Source: Actinomycetota bacterium (GTDB taxonomy: Bacteria; Actinomycetota; Thermoleophilia; Gaiellales; Gaiellaceae). Taken from it: DNA of 7,340 nucleotides. Each line of letters begins with the position of its first letter. Within the stretch, counting starts at the first letter, position 1. Location of the stretch: NCBI GenBank assembly GCA_013821525.1, contig JACDGR010000164.1:1-7340 (forward strand), in the 5' to 3' direction. The notes under the pieces are model-generated. The model searched no databases, had not been told where the DNA came from, and was given only the letters and a program-made list of their open reading frames with translations. The position numbers were made by a program, and so were the translations under genes. Below are positions 1 to 5,610 of the stretch, one piece after another.

Positions 1-1
1 C

Positions 2-766
2 CCCTGTGTCCAGTGCAACGGTGGTTTTCGCTTCGCCGAGCTGCTTGCGTTCGCGCGCCGAGTAGGGGCACCGCGTCTTGCGACCGGGCACTACGCGCGC
101 ATCGTCGAGCACGACGGCAAGAAGCTGCTGGCGCGCGCCGCCGACGACGCGAAGGATCAGAGCTACATGCTCGCGCGGCTCGATCCGCGCCACCTCGACC
201 GGATCTGGTTCCCGCTCGGTGACCAGGTGAAGGCGGAGACGCGCGCCGAGGCAGCCGAGGCGGGGCTCCCGGTGGCGCAGAAGGCCGAGAGCCAGGAGGC
301 GTGCTTCCTCGCCGGCGACGACTACCGCAGCTTTCTCGGCCGACACGGGTTGCAGCCCGCCGCCGGTGCGATCGTCGACGAGGCAGGAGACGTGCTCGGT
401 GAGCACGATGGATTCTGGCGGTTCACGCCAGGGCAGCGCCGTGGCCTTGGCGTGTCGGCAGCCGAGCCGCTTTACGCGCTCAGCACGGATGCGCGCACGA
501 ATACCGTCGTTGCCGGGCCGCGCTCCTCGCTCGCGCGGAGCCGCGTCATGGTGCGCGGCAGGCTGTTTGCCCCCGCGGTCAATGTGTCTGCAAAGCTGCG
601 GTATCGCTCGCCGGCGCTGCCCGCGACCGTCGAGGCGACAGCGCATGGATTCGAGCTTCAGCTCGACAGTCCGGCCTACGGTGTGGCCCGCGGACAGGCG
701 GCAGTCCTCTACGACGGGGACGTGGTCGTCGGTTCAGGGTTGGTCACCGACTCCCGGTCTGACTAG
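2..766 (+). CDS. mnmA: tRNA-specific 2-thiouridylase MnmA (5'-truncated by window edge)
   Basis: This cytoplasmic enzyme thiolates U34 of the tRNAs for Lys, Glu and Gln, using ATP to adenylate the uridine and a persulfide sulfur relay. The window holds the last 254 codons; the N-terminal PP-loop (ATP-binding) part lies upstream. Reading in frame from base 2, the visible start is a PCVQCN motif whose second Cys (14–16) matches the first catalytic Cys of the family. It is followed by an ATGHYARI motif and DAKDQSYML, which is diagnostic for MnmA. The second catalytic Cys is in SQEACFLAGDDY (302–304). Next come the GEHDGFW and FTPGQRRGLG segments and a C-terminal beta-barrel ending in the SPAYGVARGQAAVLYDGD region. 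Both active-site cysteines are present, so the enzyme looks functional. The stop lies 10 nt before the next gene, so the two are probably co-transcribed. Recognition is firm; only the N-terminus is unseen. Confidence 0.96.
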   Translation, partial: PCVQCNGGFRFAELLAFARRVGAPRLATGHYARIVEHDGKKLLARAADDAKDQSYMLARLDPRHLDRIWFPLGDQVKAETRAEAAEAGLPVAQKAESQEACFLAGDDYRSFLGRHGLQPAAGAIVDEAGDVLGEHDGFWRFTPGQRRGLGVSAAEPLYALSTDARTNTVVAGPRSSLARSRVMVRGRLFAPAVNVSAKLRYRSPALPATVEATAHGFELQLDSPAYGVARGQAAVLYDGDVVVGSGLVTDSRSD

Positions 767-776
767 GCTTGCGGCC

Positions 777-1247
777 GTGGTGATTGCCTTTTCCTTCGGA
801 GATCTCGCGCATCTCGCCCTCGCCGTCTTCCTCTTCGCAGTCGGATTGGGGCTCGGGTGGGCATTTTTGCGGCTAGCCGTAACTTTCGACCGACTTTCTT
901 CGTTGATCCGAGGGGCGGAGCGTGAAGTTCTGCCTGTCATCAACAAGGTCGGGGGATCGGTGGATCGCGTGAACGCACAGCTCGACAAGCTCGACACGGC
1001 GACCGACAGCGCAGTCGATGCCGTCGAAGCAGTCGACGAGGCGGTTCGCTCGGTCAGCTTTGCCGTGAAGCGTCCCGTCCAGAAGTTGACGGGCCTGTCC
1101 GCCGGTGTCTCGCATGGCTGGTCGTCGCTGCGCACTCGGCGCAGCTGGAGCGATGCAGTCGACGCGGGCAAGGCGGCGGCGGCACGGCGTGAGCAGGATC
1201 TCGAGGCAGAGTTGAAGGCAACCCGCGGCGCGTCGCCCGATGGCTGA
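777..1247 (+). CDS. DUF948-like membrane-anchored coiled-coil protein
   Basis: This is a protein of about 156 residues of unknown biochemical role. Residues about 10–31 form one hydrophobic helix (LAHLALAVFLFAVGLGLGWAF). The rest is predicted soluble and helical: a segment with VLPVINKVGGSVDRVNAQLDKLD spacing typical of DUF948 proteins, a heptad-like run rich in Ala, Val and Asp, then a basic, Ser-rich stretch and a charged C-terminal tail. The arrangement suggests a single-pass anchor with a long helical domain. The start is chosen as the first of two tandem GTG codons (777, 780), just after the mnmA stop and before the hydrophobic helix. There is only a weak AGG as a ribosome site, so read-through coupling from mnmA is likely. 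The 3' end overlaps the next gene by 8 nt. As I recall, DUF948 genes also lie upstream of alaS in Streptomyces, so the position may be ancestral. The family call comes from the pattern, not a profile search. Confidence 0.72.
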   Translation: MVIAFSFGDLAHLALAVFLFAVGLGLGWAFLRLAVTFDRLSSLIRGAEREVLPVINKVGGSVDRVNAQLDKLDTATDSAVDAVEAVDEAVRSVSFAVKRPVQKLTGLSAGVSHGWSSLRTRRSWSDAVDAGKAAAARREQDLEAELKATRGASPDG

Positions 1248-1611
1248 TCAGATCACGCTCACGATTCCGTGTGAGCCGGACTTTCAGAGCGTCGCGCATC
1301 TGGTGCTCGGCGGTCTCGCGGTTCGCCTGAACCTGACGGTCGAGAACCTGGAGGACTTGCAGCTGGCGCTCGAGGCGCTGCTCGACGGCGGTGAGACGGT
1401 CGACGGTGATGGGTCGGTGACCGTCCGCATGAGCCTTCACGAGGACGCGCTCGAGACGACGGTCGGCCCGCTGAGCGAGCGCATGCTCGCGGGACTAGTG
1501 GCGGACAACGGCGACGAGCTGGGGCTTCGGCGCGTGCTCGCATCCACCGTCGACGACGTGTCGGTCGATGGTGACTCGGTGCGGCTCACGAAGCGAGTCG
1601 GGGATGGCTGA
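1240..1611 (+). CDS. RsbW-like anti-sigma factor homologue with degenerate ATP-binding motifs
   Basis: The 123-residue protein lines up over its length with RsbW/SpoIIAB-type anti-sigma factors (GHKL ATPase fold). The matches are an opening ITLTIPCEPDF strand, a helix LVLGGLAVRLNLTVENLEDL, and a closing VDDVSVDGDSVRLTKR hairpin, as in Bacillus RsbW (IEMKVPAQPEY ... GVASRMGYTYDEIEDL). In family members these proteins bind a SigB/SigF-type sigma factor and phosphorylate an anti-anti-sigma partner. Here the N-box helix reads LQLALEALLDGG (residues 40–51) instead of the usual IAVSEACTNAV, so the Mg/ATP-binding Asn is missing. No DxGxG-type G1 box is visible, and the GGLGL-like G2 box is reduced to DELGL (92–96). 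It is also somewhat short. I infer a protein that may bind the sigma factor but probably does not bind ATP or act as a kinase. It overlaps its neighbours by 8 nt on both sides, and the sigma factor directly downstream is the obvious partner. Confidence 0.78.
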   Translation: MADQITLTIPCEPDFQSVAHLVLGGLAVRLNLTVENLEDLQLALEALLDGGETVDGDGSVTVRMSLHEDALETTVGPLSERMLAGLVADNGDELGLRRVLASTVDDVSVDGDSVRLTKRVGDG

Positions 1612-2368
1612 GAACGACAAGGTTCTGCTCCGCCGCTACCACGAGCACGGGGACATCCACGCACGCGAGCAGCTGATCGAGCAGTACATGTCGCTCGTGC
1701 GATCGCTGGCGCGGCGGTACAGCTATCGCGGCGAGCAGCTCGACGATCTCGTGCAGATCGGCTCGATCGGGTTGATCAAGGCGATCGACCGCTTCGACCT
1801 CGAGCGGGGAGTCGAGCTGACGACGTACGCCACGCCGAACATCATTGGCGAGATCAAGCGCCATTTCCGCGATCGTGGCTGGGCCGTTCGCGTCCCGCGG
1901 GGCCTGCAGGAGCTGAACGTCCAGCTCTCGAAGATCGTCGAGCAGCTGACAGTGCAACTCGGCCGGTCACCGACGATCCCGGAGCTTGCGAAGGCTGCCG
2001 GCGTCGAGGAGGAGGCGGTGTTGGAGGCGCTCGAGTCCGGCCGTGCGTACTCGTCGCTCTCGCTCTCCTCGGGCGGGGGCACGGAGGACGGGGAGGAGCT
2101 CGATCCGTTGGAGTCCCTGGGTGAGATCGAGCATCAGTACGAGGTCTCGGAGGATCGTGCCGTGCTGGCGCCGGGCTTCAAGGTGCTCGACGAGCGCGAG
2201 CGGCAGATCCTGCACCTGCGGTTCTTCGAGGGGCTGACGCAGTCCCAGATCGCCCAGCAGGTCGGCATCTCGCAGATGCACGTCTCGCGCCTGATCCGGC
2301 GGGCCCTCGAAAAGATCCGCGACGAGATCAACGCAGACGAAGTCGCAGACCCCGACCGCGCCGCCTAG
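1604..2368 (+). CDS. RNA polymerase sigma factor, SigB/SigF/SigG subfamily
   Basis: This 254-residue alternative sigma factor directs RNA polymerase to its own promoter class, usually for stress, stationary-phase or developmental genes. Region 2 spans about residues 24–100, with DDLVQIGSIGLIKAIDRFD (core binding) and the promoter-melting and -10 segment TTYATPNIIGEIKRHFRDR. Region 3 spans about 105–160 (GRSPTIPELAKAAGVEEEAV). An acidic, Gly/Ser-rich linker follows. Region 4 has LDERERQILHLRFFEG and the helix-turn-helix LTQSQIAQQVGISQMHVSRL. All three sigma-70 regions are present, so this is not an ECF sigma. ATG 1604 is chosen because it overlaps the stop of the anti-sigma gene by 8 nt and yields a normal N-terminus; an in-frame start at 1568 would add residues with no family match. 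The close link to an RsbW-like gene supports control by protein sequestration. I leave the symbol blank because sigB and sigF cannot be separated here. Confidence 0.95.
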   Translation: MAENDKVLLRRYHEHGDIHAREQLIEQYMSLVRSLARRYSYRGEQLDDLVQIGSIGLIKAIDRFDLERGVELTTYATPNIIGEIKRHFRDRGWAVRVPRGLQELNVQLSKIVEQLTVQLGRSPTIPELAKAAGVEEEAVLEALESGRAYSSLSLSSGGGTEDGEELDPLESLGEIEHQYEVSEDRAVLAPGFKVLDERERQILHLRFFEGLTQSQIAQQVGISQMHVSRLIRRALEKIRDEINADEVADPDRAA

Positions 2369-2374
2369 ACCTAA

Positions 2375-2410
2375 CGCCACCCAGACCGAGCGCCACCCAG
2401 ACCGAGCGCC
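2375..2410. repeat. Tandem duplication of a 16-bp unit
   Basis: The unit CGCCACCCAGACCGAG occurs twice, perfectly and head to tail (2375–2390 and 2391–2406), followed by the first four bases of a third copy (2407–2410). It begins 6 nt after the sigma factor stop codon. Slippage duplication is the simplest explanation. No function is evident. Confidence 0.9.
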
Positions 2411-2433
2411 GCCTCGTACAGCGCGGTCAACGA

Positions 2434-2448
2434 GCTGCGCGCGGCAGC
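2434..2448 (+). terminator. Weak hairpin, possible terminator after the sigma factor gene
   Basis: GCTGC and GCAGC form a perfect 5-bp stem around a 5-nt GCGCG loop, 65 nt after the sigma factor stop. There is no T-rich tract after it, so it is not a classical Rho-independent terminator, and a chance hairpin in GC-rich DNA is quite possible. It is listed only because the transcript should end somewhere in this gap. Confidence 0.2.
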
Positions 2449-2461
2449 CGGGCGCAACCGT

Positions 2462-2520
2462 CCGGTGCCAGGCACCGGGTCGAGACCTGTGTCGAGAGTG
2501 TGACGTTTCGTCCCCGGGGA
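2462..2520. repeat. Palindromic intergenic element, possible dispersed repeat
   Basis: The left end (2462–2478) is CCGGTGCC-A-GGCACCGG, two perfect 8-bp arms around a single base. It is followed by two partly repeated GTCGAGA segments, a GTGTGACGTTTCGT stretch and a perfect 10-bp palindrome TCCCCGGGGA at 2511–2520. This resembles short extragenic palindromes that are scattered through some genomes. Whether other copies exist cannot be seen from one window. A protein-binding operator is the main alternative. Confidence 0.45.
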
Positions 2521-2674
2521 TTGCGTTCGGTCAGCTCGCGTTGGAGGGTGCGTTTGGCTGTTCTGCAGGGACGCCGTGGGATGCGGCGCTTCGTTTGCGG
2601 TAGAGCAGCTTGAACGACGCGGGGCGTGGGATGCGCACTCGGGAGGGGGTCGCCTCTGCGCTCGAACCCGTGCC

Positions 2675-2687
2675 TACACTGTCGGAG
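2675..2687 (+). promoter_or_regulatory. alaS ribosome binding site, with a tentative -10 hexamer
   Basis: GGAG at 2684–2687 sits 8 nt before the ATG at 2696, which is good Shine-Dalgarno spacing and supports that start over the upstream in-frame ATG at 2576. TACACT at 2675–2680 resembles a -10 hexamer, but no convincing -35 lies 16–18 nt upstream. A start site about 7 nt downstream would also fall on the ribosome site, so the promoter reading is weak. The ribosome site is the reliable part. Confidence 0.5.
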
Positions 2688-2695
2688 ACGTGTCC

Positions 2696-5239
2696 ATGAC
2701 GACGAATGAGCTGCGGTCCACGTTCCAGACGTTCTTCGAGGAACGGGGGCACCTGCGCGTCCCCGGTCACTCGCTGATCCCGCCCGCGGACGACCAGACG
2801 ACGCTCTTCATCGTCGCCGGGATGCAACAGTTCAAGCCGTACTTCCTGCGCACCACGGCGCCGCCGGCGAACCGCGTCGTCAGCGTCCAGCCCTGCCTGC
2901 GCGCCGGCGGCAAGGACACCGATCTCGAAGACGTCGGGCGCACCGATCGACACAACTCCTTCTTCGAGATGATGGGCAACTTCTCGTTCGGCGACTACTT
3001 CAAGGACGAGGCGGTCGACCTCGCGTGGGAGTGGGTGACCGGCATCCTCGGCCTCGAGCCCGCCCGGCTCTGGGCGACGGTGCACGAAGGCGACCCGACC
3101 CTCGAGCTGGGCGAGGACACGATCGCGATCGAGGCCTGGAAGCGCGTCGGCATCCCCGAGGAGCGCATCGTCCGCCTCGGTAAGGACAACTTCTGGCAGG
3201 CAGCCGACACCGGCCCCTGCGGGCAGTGCTCCGAGATCTTCTACGACCGCGGCGAGGCGCGCGCCTGCGGCGACCCCAACTGTGGGCCGGGCCACTGCGA
3301 CCGCTATATGGAGATCTACAACCTCGTTTTCATGGAGTACGACCTCCAGCCCGGCAACGTACTCGCCAAGCTGCCGAATCAGAACGTCGACACGGGGATG
3401 GGCCTCGAGCGCACCGCCATGGTGCTGCAGGACGCCGACTCCAACTACGACACCGACGGGTTCGGCGTGATCATGGATTGGATCGAGCAGCAGTCGGGCG
3501 TCGCCTACGAGGACAGTGAGGTGTCGCGGCGCGCGCACCGTGTGATCGCCGACCACGGGCGAGCCGTCAGCTTCCTGATCGCCGAGGGCGTCGTCCCGTC
3601 CAACGAAGGGCGCGGGTACATCTGCCGGCGTCTGCTGCGTCGCGCGATCCAGCATGCAAACCGCATCGGTCTCGACCGCGTCTACCGCCTGCCCGCAGTC
3701 GTGATCGAGCAGATGGGTGACGCCTACCCGATGCTGCGCGAGCACGCCGGTGAGATCGAGCGCGTTGTGCGTGCCGAGGAAGAGCGCTTCTCCGAGACGC
3801 TCGCGCGCGGCCTGAAAGTCTTCGACGAGCTCGCAGACAAGGACGCGATCACCGCGGAGGATGCGTTCACGCTCGTCGCGACCTACGGATTTCCGATCGA
3901 GTTGACGCAAGAGCTTGCCGAGGAGCGCGGCCAGGCCGTCGACGTCGATGGCTTCCGCGAGCTGATGGCGGAGCATCGCGACATCTCACGCGCCGGCGGC
4001 GAGTCGACGACGCAGCAGGCAGCCTCGCAACTCGTCGAAGCCGGGCGCCGCGCAACCGAGTTCGTCGGGTACGCGCAGACCGACGTTCTCACGGCCGTGC
4101 TCGACGCTGCGCCGGCCGGTGGCACACGCCAGTTCGTGAAGCTCGAACAGTCGCCGTTCTACGCGTCGAGCGGGGGCCAGGTCAGCGACAAGGGCTACCT
4201 GCACATCGACGGCGACGACGGCGAGGACGATCGGCTCGAGGTGGTCGACGTGCTCAAGTTCGGCGACGACCAGGTGCTCGTCGTCGAGCTCGACGCCCAC
4301 GCACCGATCGAGCCGGGAACACGCGTCGAGGCGATCGTGAACTGGGGTGACCGCTTCCCGACCCAGGCGAACCACACCGCGACGCACCTCTTGCACGCAG
4401 CACTGCGCGACGTGCTCGGCGACCACGTCAAACAGGCAGGATCGGCGGTGCGCCCCGACAAATTGCGCTTCGACTTCTCGCACACGCAGCCGCTGACGCC
4501 CGAGGAGAAGGAGCGCGTGGAGCGCATCGTCAACGAGAAGGTGTTCGAAGCGATACCGGTGCGCACCTTCGTGACGCCGATCGAGGAGGCGCGCAAGCTC
4601 GGCGCGATGATGCTCTTCGGTGAGAAGTACGGCCAGGAAGTGCGCGTCGTCGAGATCGACGCGTTCTCGAAAGAGCTGTGCGGCGGGACACACGTCCGCT
4701 CAACGGCCGAGATCGGGCCGTTCCTGATCCTCAGCGAAGGTTCGGTCGGCTCCGGCGCTCGGCGGATCGAGGCCGTGACCGCCGGTGAAGCCTGGACCGT
4801 GCTCGAAGGCCGCTCGCGCGAGCTCGACGCCGTGCGTGCGGAGCTCGAGCAGACGCGCCGAGAAGCGAAGAAGCCGAAGGAAGTCGCCGCCGGCCCCGAT
4901 GTCGTCTGGCACGACAAGCAAGGAGCGGTGTACGTCGCCGAGGTTCGAAACGCCCGCGGTAGCGCGCTTCGTGACCTCTCCGACCAGCTGCGCCAGAAGG
5001 AAGATGCGATGGCTGTCGTCCTCGCCTCGGCCGACGAGGGCAAGGTCGCACTCGTGATCAACCTCGACAACTCCCTTGCAGCGCTCGATGCAGTCGCGCT
5101 CGTCCGCGAGCTCGGCCCATTGATCGGCGGTGGTGGAGGTGGCCGCCCGACGCTCGCGGAGGCGGGCGGCAAGAACGCCGACGGGATTCGCGAGGCTCTT
5201 ACTGCCGGTCGAGACAAGATCGTCGCCGCACTCGCGTGA
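2696..5239 (+). CDS. alaS: Alanine–tRNA ligase (AlaRS)
   Basis: This class II synthetase charges tRNA-Ala and clears mischarged Ser/Gly-tRNA-Ala. It has 847 residues, slightly below the roughly 876 of E. coli. The catalytic domain shows RAGGK with Arg69, the motif 2 region NSFFEMMGNFSFGDYF (from about residue 87), DTGPCGQCSEIFYDRG followed by a Cys-rich CGDPNCGPGHCDR segment, and motif 3 NVDTGMGLERTA (from 230). The tRNA-recognition region carries GRGYICRRLLRRA. The editing domain has its full metal-binding set: HTATH (His560, His564) and CGGTH (Cys662, His666). The C-Ala domain ends with the Gly-rich loop PLIGGGGGGRPTLAEAGG. All key residues are intact. The ATG at 2696 is preceded by GGAG and begins the typical N-terminus MTTNELRSTFQTFFEERGH. 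The in-frame ATG at 2576 would add 40 unmatched residues. The stop overlaps the ruvX start by 4 nt, indicating coupled translation. Confidence 0.98.
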   Translation: MTTNELRSTFQTFFEERGHLRVPGHSLIPPADDQTTLFIVAGMQQFKPYFLRTTAPPANRVVSVQPCLRAGGKDTDLEDVGRTDRHNSFFEMMGNFSFGDYFKDEAVDLAWEWVTGILGLEPARLWATVHEGDPTLELGEDTIAIEAWKRVGIPEERIVRLGKDNFWQAADTGPCGQCSEIFYDRGEARACGDPNCGPGHCDRYMEIYNLVFMEYDLQPGNVLAKLPNQNVDTGMGLERTAMVLQDADSNYDTDGFGVIMDWIEQQSGVAYEDSEVSRRAHRVIADHGRAVSFLIAEGVVPSNEGRGYICRRLLRRAIQHANRIGLDRVYRLPAVVIEQMGDAYPMLREHAGEIERVVRAEEERFSETLARGLKVFDELADKDAITAEDAFTLVATYGFPIELTQELAEERGQAVDVDGFRELMAEHRDISRAGGESTTQQAASQLVEAGRRATEFVGYAQTDVLTAVLDAAPAGGTRQFVKLEQSPFYASSGGQVSDKGYLHIDGDDGEDDRLEVVDVLKFGDDQVLVVELDAHAPIEPGTRVEAIVNWGDRFPTQANHTATHLLHAALRDVLGDHVKQAGSAVRPDKLRFDFSHTQPLTPEEKERVERIVNEKVFEAIPVRTFVTPIEEARKLGAMMLFGEKYGQEVRVVEIDAFSKELCGGTHVRSTAEIGPFLILSEGSVGSGARRIEAVTAGEAWTVLEGRSRELDAVRAELEQTRREAKKPKEVAAGPDVVWHDKQGAVYVAEVRNARGSALRDLSDQLRQKEDAMAVVLASADEGKVALVINLDNSLAALDAVALVRELGPLIGGGGGGRPTLAEAGGKNADGIREALTAGRDKIVAALA

Positions 5240-5610
5240 AAGCGGTTGCACTCGACTTCGGGTCCGCTCGCACGGGAGTGGCAGCATCGGACCCGAGCGG
5301 CACGCTCGCGCGTCCCGTCACGATCGTTGAACGCGCCACGACCGACGCCGGTTTTGCCAAGCTGCTCGCTGTGATCGCGGCGGAAGAGCCCGAAGTGCTC
5401 GTGGTCGGAATGCCACTGACCCTGCGCGGTGACCACGGCGAGCAGGCGCAGGAGACCGCTGGCTTCGTCGAGCGGTTGCGTGCCGCGGTTGCGATCCCGG
5501 TCGAGACCTACGACGAGCGCTTCACGTCGGTGCTCGCGGGCGGGGACGACGCACGCGCGGCAGCGCACCTGCTCTCGTCGTATCTCGACCATCGGAGCGC
5601 GCGCCGATGA
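5236..5610 (+). CDS. ruvX: RuvX/YqgF-type RNase H-fold nuclease, compact form
   Basis: RuvX (YqgF) proteins are RNase H-fold nucleases linked to processing of the 16S rRNA 5' end and, by homology, proposed as Holliday junction resolvases. The 124-residue product has the first motif LDFGSARTGVAASD with Asp7, the strand VLVVGMPLTLRG (54–65), DERFTS (93–98, usually DERLTT/S) and a final Asp in DARAAAHLLSSYLD (Asp105), so the expected acidic residues are present. Between DERFTS and the last motif it is about 15 residues shorter than E. coli RuvX, removing most of the usual basic loop. The start is GTG, overlapping the alaS stop as GTGA; the stop overlaps the mltG ATG as ATGA. Position between alaS and mltG is the common actinobacterial arrangement and strengthens the call. 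Confidence 0.93.
   Translation: MKAVALDFGSARTGVAASDPSGTLARPVTIVERATTDAGFAKLLAVIAAEEPEVLVVGMPLTLRGDHGEQAQETAGFVERLRAAVAIPVETYDERFTSVLAGGDDARAAAHLLSSYLDHRSARR

Larger units (their letters stand above)
2369..2695. other. Non-coding gap between the sigma factor and alaS
   Basis: This 327-nt stretch has no convincing gene on either strand. The long minus-strand frame that crosses it is the antisense of alaS, and the plus-strand frame before the alaS ATG has no family match. It contains a 16-bp tandem duplication (2375–2410), a small GC hairpin (2434–2448), a 17-bp palindrome (2462–2478), a 10-bp palindrome (2511–2520) and an 11-bp direct repeat CGTGGGATGCG at 2575–2585 and 2625–2635. It should also hold the end of the upstream transcript and the alaS promoter, but neither is obvious. 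No T-box sequence was found. Confidence 0.75.

Noticed and set aside
366..776. Upstream extension of the DUF948-like gene into mnmA in another frame
   Set aside because: The region is fully explained by mnmA. The extension is Arg/Ser-rich shadow sequence, and the protein plausibly starts at GTG 777 just before its membrane helix.
2552..2573. SigB/SigF-type promoter (GTTT ... GGGACG) before alaS
   Set aside because: Only GTTT and GGG match the usual GTTT-N-GGGTA pattern, and the -10 part is wrong; this level of match is expected by chance.
2590..2660. tRNA-like remnant on the minus strand (its translation contains SRVRIPRPA, a string often produced by reading through tRNA T-arms)
   Set aside because: The T-loop consensus TTCGAAT is not present (TGCGCAT instead), the flanking T-stem does not pair, and no D-arm or acceptor stem can be built. 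Probably coincidence.
2576..2695. Upstream in-frame extension of alaS beginning at ATG 2576
   Set aside because: The extra 40 residues do not resemble any AlaRS N-terminus, while ATG 2696 has a well-spaced GGAG and gives the canonical start.
2369..2695. T-box riboswitch controlling alaS
   Set aside because: No AGGGTGGNACCGCG-like T-box sequence and no antiterminator/terminator pair was found in the leader region.
2531..3976. Open minus-strand frame of 481 codons opposite alaS
   Set aside because: It lies almost entirely antisense to the well-supported alaS; long antisense frames are expected in high-GC genes. The translation is low-complexity and matches no family I know.
4195..5592. Open minus-strand frame of 465 codons opposite alaS and ruvX
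   Set aside because: It runs across two real genes on the other strand and is Ser/Arg/Thr-rich, as antisense GC-rich frames are. No recognisable domain.
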